DNA from: Caulobacter sp. 17J80-11
GTDB lineage: Bacteria > Pseudomonadota > Alphaproteobacteria > Caulobacterales > Caulobacteraceae
Direction: 5' to 3'
Assembly (NCBI RefSeq): GCF_014349105.1
Contig: NZ_JACSJI010000005.1
Location: 62,001 to 126,000, forward strand
DNA: 64,000 bases
The position numbers were made by a program, and so were the translations under genes. Under the pieces are notes generated by a model. It did no database searches, was not told where the DNA came from, and saw nothing but the letters and a program-made list of their open reading frames with translations. Positions within the stretch are counted from its first letter, which is position 1. Every line of letters begins with the position of its first letter. Below are positions 35,041 through 42,662 of this stretch, one piece after another.

Positions 35041-36447
35041 TTACGCCTGCATGATCCAGCCTTCGACGCCCATCATGGCCTGACGGACGGCTTCCGAGCG
35101 GGTCGGGTGCGGGTGGCAGGTGCGGGCCACGTCTTCCGAGGCGCCGCCGAAGGCCATCGCCACGCAGGCCTCGCCGATCATCTCGCCGACCTGCGGGCCC
35201 ATCATGTGGACGCCCAGGATCTTGTCGGTGGTGGCGTCGGCCAGGACCTTCACGAAGCCCTCGGTCTCGTGGTTGATCTTGGCGCGGCTGTTGGCGGTGA
35301 ACGGGAACTTGCCGGTCTTGTAGGCGACGCCCGCGGCCTTCAGCTCGTCCTCGGTCTTGCCGACCCAGGCCACCTCCGGGAAGGTGTAGACGACGCTCGG
35401 GACCAGATTGTAGTCCACGTGGCCGGCCTTGCCCGCGATCATCTCGATGCAGGCGACCGCGTCTTCTTCCGCCTTGTGGGCCAGCATCGGGCCCAGGATG
35501 ACGTCGCCGATGGCCCAGACGCCCGGCGCGGCGGTCTTGAAGTGGTCGGTCGGGATGAAGCCGCGCGCGTCGGTGGCGACGCCCACGCTCTCCAGGCCGA
35601 GGCCCGCCGTGTACGGCTTGCGGCCGATGGCGACCAGAACGACGTCGCCCTTGATGGTCTCGGCCGCGCCGCCCTTGGAGGGCTCGACGGTCAGCTCGAC
35701 GCCGTCCTTGCCGGTCTTGGCGGCGGTGACCTTGGTGCCCAGCTTGAACTTCATGCCCTGCTTGGTCAGGGCGCGCTGGAAGGCGGTCGCCATGTCGGCG
35801 TCCATGCCCGGCGTGATGCGGTCGAGGAATTCGATCACGGTGACCTCGGCGCCGAGGCGACGCCACACCGAACCCAGCTCCAGGCCGATGATGCCGGCGC
35901 CGACGACGATCAGGCTCTTGGGCACGCCCGGCAGCGACAGGGCGCCAGTGGAGTCCACGATCTGCTTCTGGTCGAAGGCCACGCCCGGAAGCCCCGTGGG
36001 CTCCGAGCCGGTGGCGATGACGATGTTCCTGGCCGCCAGCATGGTCTTGGAGCCGTCGGCGGCGGTCACCTCGACCTGGCCCTGGCCGGCGATGCGGCCG
36101 AAGCCCTTCACCCAGTCGACCTTGTTCTTCTTGAACAGGAACTCGATGCCCTTGGTCAGCGCGGTGACGCTCTCGGCCTTGGACTTCATCATCTGGCCGA
36201 GGTTCAGCTTCGGCGCGACCTCGATGCCGATCGAGGCGAAGTCCTTGCCGGCGGCTTCAAACAGCTCGGAAGCGTGCAGCAGGGCCTTGGAGGGCATGCA
36301 GCCGACGTTCAGGCAGGTGCCGCCCAGGGTCTCGCGGCCTTCCACGCAGGCCGCCTTCAGCCCCAGTTGCCCGGCGCGGATCGCGGCGTTGTAGCCGCCC
36401 GGTCCGCCGCCGATGATCACCACGTCGTACTGCGCCGCTTCAGCCAT
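35041..36447 (-). CDS. lpdA: Dihydrolipoyl dehydrogenase (E3)
   Basis: This 468-residue flavoenzyme starts at ATG 36447. YDVVIIGGGPGGYNAA binds FAD. The redox disulfide is C45 and C50 in GGTCLNVGCMPSKALLH. LIVVGAGIIGLELGSVW is the NAD-binding fold, and VWAIGDVILGPMLAHKAEEDA the second FAD contact. The C-terminal HPHPTRSEA supplies the active-site His-Glu pair. E3 serves the pyruvate, 2-oxoglutarate and branched-chain dehydrogenase complexes. The genes for E1 and E2 are not nearby. It could also recycle lipoamide for AhpD-type carriers. Confidence 0.96.
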   Translation of the reverse strand: MAEAAQYDVVIIGGGPGGYNAAIRAGQLGLKAACVEGRETLGGTCLNVGCMPSKALLHASELFEAAGKDFASIGIEVAPKLNLGQMMKSKAESVTALTKGIEFLFKKNKVDWVKGFGRIAGQGQVEVTAADGSKTMLAARNIVIATGSEPTGLPGVAFDQKQIVDSTGALSLPGVPKSLIVVGAGIIGLELGSVWRRLGAEVTVIEFLDRITPGMDADMATAFQRALTKQGMKFKLGTKVTAAKTGKDGVELTVEPSKGGAAETIKGDVVLVAIGRKPYTAGLGLESVGVATDARGFIPTDHFKTAAPGVWAIGDVILGPMLAHKAEEDAVACIEMIAGKAGHVDYNLVPSVVYTFPEVAWVGKTEDELKAAGVAYKTGKFPFTANSRAKINHETEGFVKVLADATTDKILGVHMMGPQVGEMIGEACVAMAFGGASEDVARTCHPHPTRSEAVRQAMMGVEGWIMQA

Positions 36448-36591
36448 CGTTCGGTCCTGTTCGAAAAGCGGGCGCACACTAGTGCCGCGCGCCGCCGCGT
36501 CAACGGCCGCGTCGGGAGCCGGCGTGGCCGCGGGCTCCACATAATCGCTTGTGAGCGGATCTGCAGCCTCGCCGCGACCCGCCCGAGCTTT

Positions 36592-37113
36592 TCAAGCGAG
36601 CCGACCTCGGTCGGGCCGGCCCGACGCGATCATGAACAGGCCGATCAGCACCGCGCCCACGATCACCGTGTAGCGCAGGTCGCCGGCCGCCAGCGCGTCG
36701 AGCACGCCGGAGAACACGCCGCCCTGCTGGCCGCCGCCGAGCAGGTTCAGCACCAGGTCGGCGGCGAAGGCGGCCCCGTAGGCCAGGGTGGCGCGCATGC
36801 TGCCGTTGGCGAACAGGACGGCGGCGATCAGGTAGAGCGCGATGGCCCCGGCCCACAGCGCGATTACCGGAAAGTCGTGGGTCTCCACCGCCTCGGCGGC
36901 GGCCTGGCCCTGCACCGAGCCTTCGGCCAGGGTGGCGATCCCGCCGCCCGGCTCGCTCATCCCCGGCCCGCCGACGTCGATCGGGTCGGCCGCGACCGAG
37001 CGGTTGTGGGTCGGCGGCTGCGGGCCCGAGAACATGGCGACCACGCCCGGCACGGCGATCCAGGCCACGTAGGCCAGGATCAGAACGACGACGATCCAGC
37101 GCAGGGCTTTCAT
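36592..37113 (-). CDS. Membrane protein, unknown
   Basis: This 173-residue protein has one N-terminal hydrophobic segment (RWIVVVLILAYVAWIAVPG) that serves as anchor or signal. A loop of about 50 residues with several glycine pairs follows, then three hydrophobic segments at about 83-101, 105-125 and 147-163. The end is basic. I do not recognise the family. It lies between lpdA and rimM on the same strand with gaps of 144 and 114 bases, so it is probably transcribed alone. Confidence 0.6.
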   Translation of the reverse strand: MKALRWIVVVLILAYVAWIAVPGVVAMFSGPQPPTHNRSVAADPIDVGGPGMSEPGGGIATLAEGSVQGQAAAEAVETHDFPVIALWAGAIALYLIAAVLFANGSMRATLAYGAAFAADLVLNLLGGGQQGGVFSGVLDALAAGDLRYTVIVGAVLIGLFMIASGRPDRGRLA

Positions 37114-37227
37114 GTCCCGGCTCCCCTCACAATCCGGGGAACATGGTTACCGCAAAGCCGGGTCGGGCAGAAGACGGGAAGCGTGGCGGGGGAACTCCGC
37201 AACGCGGCGCCAAGCCGGCTGGCTTAC

Positions 37228-37764
37228 TCAGTCCGGCTCGCGCTCGGACGTCTCGGCCGGGCGCACGGCGATCACCTTGCCCTCGGCGACGCGCACTTCG
37301 GGCACGGCTTCGCGGGTGAAGGGCAGGTACCAGGTCGGACGGCCGTCGCCCGAGTCGATCTCCAGCAGGTCGCCGGCCCCGAAGTTCGGCACCGCCTTCA
37401 CCTTGCCCAGCACATCGCCCTCGGGCGTCACGGCGGACAGGCCGATCAGGTCGGTCAGGTAGAACTCGTCCTCGTCCGGCTCGGGCAGGGCCTCGCGCGA
37501 CACGTAGAGGCGAAGCCCGCGCAGGGCGTCGGCCTGCTCCTTGGTCTCGATCTCCGGCACGCGCGCGACGATGCCGTCCTTCACCACGCGGGCGCTGGCG
37601 ATGGTCAGGGCCGGCGACCCGTCCTCGCGCTTGAGCGCGCGGTAGGTTTTCAGCGCCATCGGATCCTCGGTGTAGGTCGAGATGCGCACCTCGCCGCGCA
37701 CGCCGAACGAGCCGGCCACGCGTCCGACCTGGACCAGCCGCTTCTCCGGGTTCGTATCGCTCAT
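37228..37764 (-). CDS. rimM: Ribosome maturation factor RimM
   Basis: This 178-residue 16S rRNA-processing factor binds S19 during 30S assembly. LVQVGRVAGSFGVRGEVRI opens the RimM N domain, and ALRGLRLYVSREALPEPDEDEFY joins it to a C-terminal PRC-barrel with LIGLSAVTPEG and VPNFGAGDLLEI. It follows rpsP with a gap of 104 bases containing a small CTCCCGC/GCGGGAG hairpin. The usual next genes, trmD and rplS, are absent. Confidence 0.94.
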   Translation of the reverse strand: MSDTNPEKRLVQVGRVAGSFGVRGEVRISTYTEDPMALKTYRALKREDGSPALTIASARVVKDGIVARVPEIETKEQADALRGLRLYVSREALPEPDEDEFYLTDLIGLSAVTPEGDVLGKVKAVPNFGAGDLLEIDSGDGRPTWYLPFTREAVPEVRVAEGKVIAVRPAETSEREPD

Positions 37765-37868
37765 CGCCTCACTCCGCGGGCCCCAAACAAGAACGCTGCG
37801 GCCCCGGGTTTCCCCGCGACCGCAGCGCGCCTCGCTCCCGCCGAAGCGGGAGGTCGTTCAGATCAGGC

Positions 37869-38327
37869 TCAGGCTTCTTCCGAAGCGGCCGGAGCTTCTT
37901 CGGCCGGAGCTTCCGGTTCCGGAGCCGGGGCCGGGGCGGCCGCGGCGGCGGCGGCTTCAGCCTTGGCGGCGGCTTCGGCTTCGGCGCGGTCGGCTTCGCG
38001 CTGGGCGCGCTCGGCGGCGCGCTCCTGGGCCTTCTTGCCCGGCTGGGCCTTCTGCGGGTTGTTGCCGTGCTCCCACTTCACGAGGCCTTCGGCGGCCAGG
38101 AAGCGCGCGACGCGGTCGGTCGGCTGGGCGCCCTTGCCCAGCCACTCCTGGATGCGATCGAGCTTCAGGGTGACGCGCGGCTGCGGGCCGTCCTTGGCCA
38201 GCATCGGGTTGTAGGCGCCGACCTTCTCCAGGAAGCGGCCGTCGCGCGGGGCGCGGCTGTCGGCGACGACGATGGAGTAGTACGGGCGCTTCTTGGCGCC
38301 GCCACGGGCGAGACGGATCTTCAGCAT
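37869..38327 (-). CDS. rpsP: 30S ribosomal protein S16 with acidic/alanine-rich tail
   Basis: This 152-residue S16 starts [24 protein letters not shown], followed by [13 protein letters not shown] and [16 protein letters not shown]. The core ends near residue 85. The remaining 65 residues are a low-complexity Lys/Arg/Ala helix followed by Pro/Glu/Ala repeats, about doubling the usual length. It follows ffh by 24 bases and precedes rimM, which is the conserved order. Confidence 0.96.
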   Translation of the reverse strand: MLKIRLARGGAKKRPYYSIVVADSRAPRDGRFLEKVGAYNPMLAKDGPQPRVTLKLDRIQEWLGKGAQPTDRVARFLAAEGLVKWEHGNNPQKAQPGKKAQERAAERAQREADRAEAEAAAKAEAAAAAAAPAPAPEPEAPAEEAPAASEEA

Positions 38328-38351
38328 TGGGGTTCCTTTCGGGGGATCGTC

Positions 38352-39908
38352 TTATTTCTTGGGTTTCATGCCGGGCAGGCCGGGGAAGCCCCCGCCCAGA
38401 CCGGGAAGTTGTGCGCCGCCGAGACCGGGCAGGCCGCCCGGGGCTTCGGTGGTGTCTCCTTGAGGCAGCTTGCCGCCGCCCAGAGCCTTGAGGCGCGCGA
38501 GGTCGGGGCCGCCCAGACCACCGGGCATTCCGCCGGGCATGCCGCCCGGCATGCCGCCGCCGCCCATGCCCATCATGCGGGCCATGTTGGCCAGGCCCTT
38601 GCCGCCGCCGCGGCTCATCATCTTGAAGGCGTCCGACATCTGCCGGTGCTGCTTCAGCAGGCGGTTGATCTCGGCCACATCGACCCCGGCGCCGGCCGCG
38701 ATGCGGCGCTTGCGCGAGGCGTTCAGCAGGTCGGGCTTCTTCCGCTCGGCCTTGGTCATCGACGAGATGATGGCCTCCTGGCGGCCCAGCATCTTGTCGG
38801 CGACGTTGTTCTCTTCGAGCTGCTTCTTGATCTTCTGGACGCCGGGCAGCAGGCCCATGATGCCCTGCATGCCGCCCATCTTGCGGACCTGCTTCAGCTG
38901 GTCGGCCAGGTCGTCCATGTCGAACTGGCCCTTGGCCAGCTTGCGGGCCATCTTCTCCGCCTTGGCGGCGTCGAGATCGGCGGCGGCCTTTTCGACCAGC
39001 GAGACGATGTCGCCGTGGCCCAGGATGCGGCCGGCCACGCGGCGGGCGTCGAACACGTCCAGCGCGTCGGTCTTTTCGCCGGCCCCCAGGAACTTGATCG
39101 GCAGGCCGGTGACCGCGCGCATGCTGAGCATGGCGCCGCCGCGGGCGTCGCCGTCGGCGCGGGTCAGGATCAGGCCGGTGAGCGGCAGGCGTTCGTGGAA
39201 GGCGCGGGCGGTGCGCACCGCGTCCTGGCCGGTCAGGCTGTCGGCGACCAGGATGGTCTCGGTCGGGTTGGAGATCTTCGCGATCTCCGCCGCCTCGGCC
39301 ATCATCGCCTCGTCCAGCGTGGTGCGGCCGGCGGTGTCCAGGATCAGGACGTCATAGCCGCCCAGCTTGGCGGCCTGCAGGGCGCGCCGGGCGATGTCGG
39401 CCGGCGGCTGGCCGGCGACGATCGGCAGGACGGCGACGTCGATCTGCTCGCCGAGCGTCTGCAGCTGCTCCATGGCGGCCGGACGACGCACGTCCAGCGA
39501 GGCCATCATGACCTTCTTGCGCTCGGCCTTGGTGATCCGCAGCGCCAGCTTGGCCGAGGTGGTGGTCTTACCCGAGCCCTGCAGGCCGGCCATCAGGATG
39601 ACGGCGGGCGGCACCGCGTTCAGGTTCAGCGGCTCGGCCTCGTCGCCGCCCAGCATCTCGACCAGACCGTCGTAGACGATCTTGACCACCTGGTCGGCCG
39701 GCTTGACCGAGCGGATGACTTCTTCGCCGGTCGCGCGCTCGCGCGCCTTCGAGATGAAGTCCTTGACCACCGGCAGGGCGACGTCGGCCTCGAGCAGGGC
39801 CACGCGCACTTCGCGCAGCGCCTCGTCGACGTCCTTTTCGGTCAGCACGCCGCGACCGGTCAGCCGGTCGAAAACGCCAGACAGTCGCTCGTTAAGTGCG
39901 TCGAACAT
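38352..39908 (-). CDS. ffh: Signal recognition particle protein Ffh
   Basis: This 518-residue GTPase targets nascent membrane proteins. The start at ATG 39908 has AGGTGG five bases upstream, better placed than the GTG at 39917. N domain: FDALNERLSGVFDRLTGRG. G1 is GLQGSGKTTT at 108-117, and later DTAGRTTLDE and TRADGDARGG follow. The M domain is methionine-rich, and the C-terminus carries repeated GGMPG units. The gene heads the ffh-rpsP-rimM group. No SRP RNA gene was seen in the window. Confidence 0.96.
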   Translation of the reverse strand: MFDALNERLSGVFDRLTGRGVLTEKDVDEALREVRVALLEADVALPVVKDFISKARERATGEEVIRSVKPADQVVKIVYDGLVEMLGGDEAEPLNLNAVPPAVILMAGLQGSGKTTTSAKLALRITKAERKKVMMASLDVRRPAAMEQLQTLGEQIDVAVLPIVAGQPPADIARRALQAAKLGGYDVLILDTAGRTTLDEAMMAEAAEIAKISNPTETILVADSLTGQDAVRTARAFHERLPLTGLILTRADGDARGGAMLSMRAVTGLPIKFLGAGEKTDALDVFDARRVAGRILGHGDIVSLVEKAAADLDAAKAEKMARKLAKGQFDMDDLADQLKQVRKMGGMQGIMGLLPGVQKIKKQLEENNVADKMLGRQEAIISSMTKAERKKPDLLNASRKRRIAAGAGVDVAEINRLLKQHRQMSDAFKMMSRGGGKGLANMARMMGMGGGGMPGGMPGGMPGGLGGPDLARLKALGGGKLPQGDTTEAPGGLPGLGGAQLPGLGGGFPGLPGMKPKK

Positions 39909-40071
39909 CAAGTCCACCTATCGCCCAAACACGTTCGACCCCCGTGGACGATCACGTCGACGGGGGGCCTCGCCGCCCTCGTCCGATATGGTGGTCGGGG
40001 TCGTGGCGGTGGAGGGCGCAGAACGAGTTTGCGCCGGAAGGTCGCGCCTATGCGCGCGTAAGACCAGAGAG

Positions 40072-40542
40072 TCAAGCCGCCGGGGTGGCGGGGGCGGTCG
40101 GAGCGGCCGGGGCCGGCGGCGGGGCCGCGCCGTTGCAGGAGGCCTCGGAGACCTTGTTCGCTTCCAGGTCGAAGACGACGCGAATCTGCTCGCAGCCGCC
40201 GTCCGAAATTTCGCGCGGCAGGCCGGCCTTTCGGACGCGCTGCACCTCGCCCACGCGCTGGGGCGAGGCCATGTTCCAGTTCTGGGGATTGCGCTGCTGG
40301 TGCTCTTTGACGTCGCGGATCCAGGTGCGCTGGTACAGGCCCAGGATCACCGGGCGGCCGTCGACCACCGAGCGCGCGTAGTAGCGGTCATAGTCGTAGA
40401 GCGCGCGGGCGCCCTTCGGCAGGGTCAGGGCGGACTCCAGCCGCGCCACCTCGGCGGCGGTGGGAACGTCCGGAGCCGCGCCCGCCACGCCCGGGAACGC
40501 GGTCGCGACGACCACCAGCGCTGCACACGCACCTTTCAGCAT
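40072..40542 (-). CDS. Exported protein, unknown
   Basis: This protein of about 156 residues has a signal peptide (KGACAALVVVATAFPGVAGAA). ATG 40542 is preferred; GTG 40548 two codons earlier is possible, with GGAAG ahead of it. The mature part contains LYDYDRYYARSVVDGRPVILG, and a later GGCEQIRVVFDLEANKV segment has cysteines that may pair with one further on. The end is a Pro/Ala-rich tail. The family is not recognised. It lies in a minus-strand run upstream of ffh. Confidence 0.65.
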   Translation of the reverse strand: MLKGACAALVVVATAFPGVAGAAPDVPTAAEVARLESALTLPKGARALYDYDRYYARSVVDGRPVILGLYQRTWIRDVKEHQQRNPQNWNMASPQRVGEVQRVRKAGLPREISDGGCEQIRVVFDLEANKVSEASCNGAAPPPAPAAPTAPATPAA

Positions 40543-40619
40543 TCGCACGAGGCTTCCCCGTTCCGTCCGTCCCGCGACGATGGCATCAACCCGGCGTCCG
40601 CGCCAAGGGCTCCGTCGCC

Positions 40620-41027
40620 TCAGTCCGTCGCGTCCTCGATGGCGTGGATGTCGTCGTCGGACAGGCCGAAGTGGTGGCCGATCTCGTGGATCAGCACGTG
40701 CTCGATCAGGGCGCCCAGGGTCACGTCGCCGCGCTCGGCCCATTCGTCCAGGATCGGTCGGCGGTAGAGGAACACCATCGAGGCGTGCGGCAGCGGGTCC
40801 AGCACCGAGCGGCGCGCCAGGTCGACCCCGTGGTAGAGCCCGGTCAGCTCGAACGGGTCCTCGATGCCCAGCGAGTCCAGCGTCTCCTCGTCGGCGAAGT
40901 CCGCGACCCGGAACTGCACCTCGCCGGCCGCGGCGCGAAATTCCTCAGGCAGGCGGGCGTAGGCCTCTTCGGCCAGGGCTGTGAACTCGTCGAGGGTCGG
41001 GGCGTGCAGGTCGATGTGTCGGCGCAT
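40620..41027 (-). CDS. Zincin-like metallopeptidase family protein
   Basis: This 135-residue protein has the zinc-site pattern HEIGHHFGLSD (HExxH at 114-118, Asp at 124) near its C-terminus. An acidic IEDPFELTGLYHGVDL stretch in the middle matches the small DUF1025-type metallopeptidase family, sometimes called minimal metalloproteases. It is cytoplasmic with no signal. Substrates are unknown. The gene lies 77 bases upstream of the exported unknown on the same strand. Confidence 0.88.
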   Translation of the reverse strand: MRRHIDLHAPTLDEFTALAEEAYARLPEEFRAAAGEVQFRVADFADEETLDSLGIEDPFELTGLYHGVDLARRSVLDPLPHASMVFLYRRPILDEWAERGDVTLGALIEHVLIHEIGHHFGLSDDDIHAIEDATD

Positions 41028-41125
41028 GCCTCACATATGCGGGCTTAAGCCGCGCTTGCGAAGGGCGCGACGCGGGCCTTCGTTCGCGCTATGAAGGCCG
41101 CGCACTTTGACTACGAGGCCGACGA

Positions 41126-41425
41126 ATGATCCTGCGCGCTTCCCGCACCCTGCTGACCGTCGTGGGTCTGGCCGCGGCGCTGGCCGCCTGCTCGGGCGGC
41201 GGCGACGACGAGGCCCGTGGGGACGCCGCGGTGGTGGAGTTCGCGCCGGAGCCGGCCACCCAGCCGGTCGCGCCCGAGCCGGAAGCCGCCGCGCCCGCGC
41301 CGGAGGCCGGAGCCGCCGATCCGGACGGCCTGCCCGACGCCCCGATCCCCTACGACCAGCTGCAGGGCGAAAAGGCCGCCAACGCGCCGACCCCGCAGAA
41401 GTCGGACGAGAACCTCTTCTATTGA
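41126..41425 (+). CDS. Small lipoprotein, unknown
   Basis: This 99-residue protein has a lipobox: a basic MILRASR start, a hydrophobic stretch, and LAAC with C22 as the lipidated residue. The mature part is Gly/Asp-rich at first, then Pro/Glu/Ala-rich, and ends with EKAANAPTPQKSDENLFY. It lacks recognisable domains and is probably a flexible, periplasm-facing outer-membrane lipoprotein. A 12-base hairpin follows the stop and precedes the next gene. Confidence 0.75.
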   Translation: MILRASRTLLTVVGLAAALAACSGGGDDEARGDAAVVEFAPEPATQPVAPEPEAAAPAPEAGAADPDGLPDAPIPYDQLQGEKAANAPTPQKSDENLFY

Positions 41426-41439
41426 TCTGACGCGCCGCT

Positions 41440-41466
41440 TCGGGTCCGATCAGTGATCGGACCCGA
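41440..41466 (+). promoter_or_regulatory. Perfect hairpin before the ribosome site of the next gene
   Basis: TCGGGTCCGATC and GATCGGACCCGA form a 12-base perfect stem with loop AGT. The right arm ends at the start of the GAGGGGGAC ribosome site of the gene at 41477. There is no T run, so translational control or an operator is more likely than termination. Confidence 0.5.
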
Positions 41467-41476
41467 GGGGGACATC

Positions 41477-41884
41477 ATGAATTCGCGCACGCTCGTCGCT
41501 TCGACGATCGCCTTTCTGATCGCCGGGACCGCCGTGGCCGCGCCTACGCCCGAGCCGGCCGCGGAATCCCCGCACCTGAGCGCCTGCGCCGGACCGAAGG
41601 CCGCCTGCGCCGCGAACCAGGCGGCCGCCGCCCGAAGCTGGAAAATGGCGATGGCGGGCGACCGCGTGGCTCAGCGAGACCTCGCCGCGATCCTGGCCCG
41701 TGGCGCCGACGGGGTCGCCGCCGCGCCGGTGAGGGCGTGCGCGTGGCGGATCGTGATCGCCGAGGCGCGCGGCCCGTCCGGCGCCGACGTCGCCAACCTG
41801 CGGGCCGACTGCGGCCGGCTGGGCGCCGCCGGGCAGGCCGACGCCGAGCGGCTGGCGCGCGCGATCGCCGCGCGCATCGGCTAA
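41477..41884 (+). CDS. Exported protein, unknown
   Basis: This 135-residue protein starts at ATG 41477 with a GAGGGGGA ribosome site. It has a signal peptide ending near GTAVAA. The mature part has paired cysteines (SACAGPKAACAANQAA, and later VRACAWRIV and LRADCGRL) and is helical. The spacing recalls small periplasmic Sel1-like or helical repeat proteins, but no family can be named. A repeat region follows directly. Confidence 0.6.
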   Translation: MNSRTLVASTIAFLIAGTAVAAPTPEPAAESPHLSACAGPKAACAANQAAAARSWKMAMAGDRVAQRDLAAILARGADGVAAAPVRACAWRIVIAEARGPSGADVANLRADCGRLGAAGQADAERLARAIAARIG

Positions 41885-41885
41885 T

Positions 41886-41982
41886 TTTCGGATCCGAAAT
41901 CCTCGTCCTTCGACAAGCTCAGGATGAGGATTTCTACTGTGCTTTGAGTAGCCCTCATCCTGAGCCTGTCGAAGGACGAGGG
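41886..41982. repeat. Palindromic intergenic repeat pair
   Basis: CCTCGTCCTTCGACAAGCTC (first 20 bases of a unit at 41901-41930) is repeated in inverted orientation with one mismatch in the unit at 41952-41982. A separate 14-base palindrome TTTCGGATCCGAAA sits at 41886-41899. The CTTCGACAAGCTCAGGATGA-type unit is a dispersed intergenic repeat known from many alphaproteobacterial genomes. Here it fills the space between two convergent genes and may act as a terminator. Confidence 0.85.
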
Positions 41983-41989
41983 CGGTGCC

Positions 41990-42574
41990 TCACTCGTCCG
42001 GAATGATGGTGTCGGGCGCTTCGGGCGGCCGATACTCGAACAGGCCGACGTCCAGCGGCTGCTGCGGCTTCACCGGCTTCAGCGGCTGGCGGGCCATGGC
42101 GCGCAGGGCGTCGGGCTCCAGGGTCTCGGCCTGCGGGTCGCGCCGGGCCGAGCGGGCCTGGATCAGCGCCTTGGCCTCTTCGGCTCCGACCAGCTTCCAG
42201 TAGGCGACCGACAGCCGCCAGACCGTGCGGTGGTGCTTGGCCGGCTGCGGCCAGCGCCGGCCGTCCTCGTAGGTCGGACTGATCGGCCCCAGCGCCGGGC
42301 GGCGGCCGCGCTCGGCGGCCAACACTTCGCGCAGGCTGCAGTAGCGGTCTTCGGGGGCCAGGACCGTGCGCTTGCCCGGCCGGTCGTCCTCCAGCCGGCC
42401 GGCGTAGGCGTCCAGCGCCGCCTCGCGGGTCTCGAAGGCCGGGCCGGCCTCCTCGACCACGAAGCGCACCTCGCCCTTGCCGCGGGTGCGGGCCTCGCGT
42501 TCGCGGGCGGCGCGGGCCACCGGGGCGGCGAGCGCGCGTTCGGCACTGTCGGCGACGGGATAGAGCACGGTCAT
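41990..42574 (-). CDS. Hypothetical protein
   Basis: This protein has 194 residues with no signal or membrane segment. The ATG at 42574 is used; a GTG two codons earlier is equally possible. The middle has EEAGPAFETREAALDAYAGR, as in short adaptor domains that guide residue alignment, and RWPQPAKHHRTVWRLSVAYW later. The end is Pro-rich. I do not recognise a family. It is divergent from divL with 88 bases between. Confidence 0.6.
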   Translation of the reverse strand: MTVLYPVADSAERALAAPVARAAREREARTRGKGEVRFVVEEAGPAFETREAALDAYAGRLEDDRPGKRTVLAPEDRYCSLREVLAAERGRRPALGPISPTYEDGRRWPQPAKHHRTVWRLSVAYWKLVGAEEAKALIQARSARRDPQAETLEPDALRAMARQPLKPVKPQQPLDVGLFEYRPPEAPDTIIPDE

Positions 42575-42662
42575 CGACACCGGTTATCGGGTCGGCGGGT
42601 CGCGCCGACAAGGGCGCGCGTGCACGTTATGCTGACCTCTGATTCGGAAGAGCAGAGCGCCC

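Noticed and set aside
35107-38214. Plus-strand frame of over 1000 codons across lpdA, rimM and rpsP
   Set aside because: It is antisense to conserved genes and has no recognisable domain. High GC leaves few stops in this register.
39909-40071. SRP RNA gene beside ffh
   Set aside because: The 163 bases upstream of ffh lack the conserved SRP RNA hairpin loop and GGAA pattern. They look like an ordinary promoter region.
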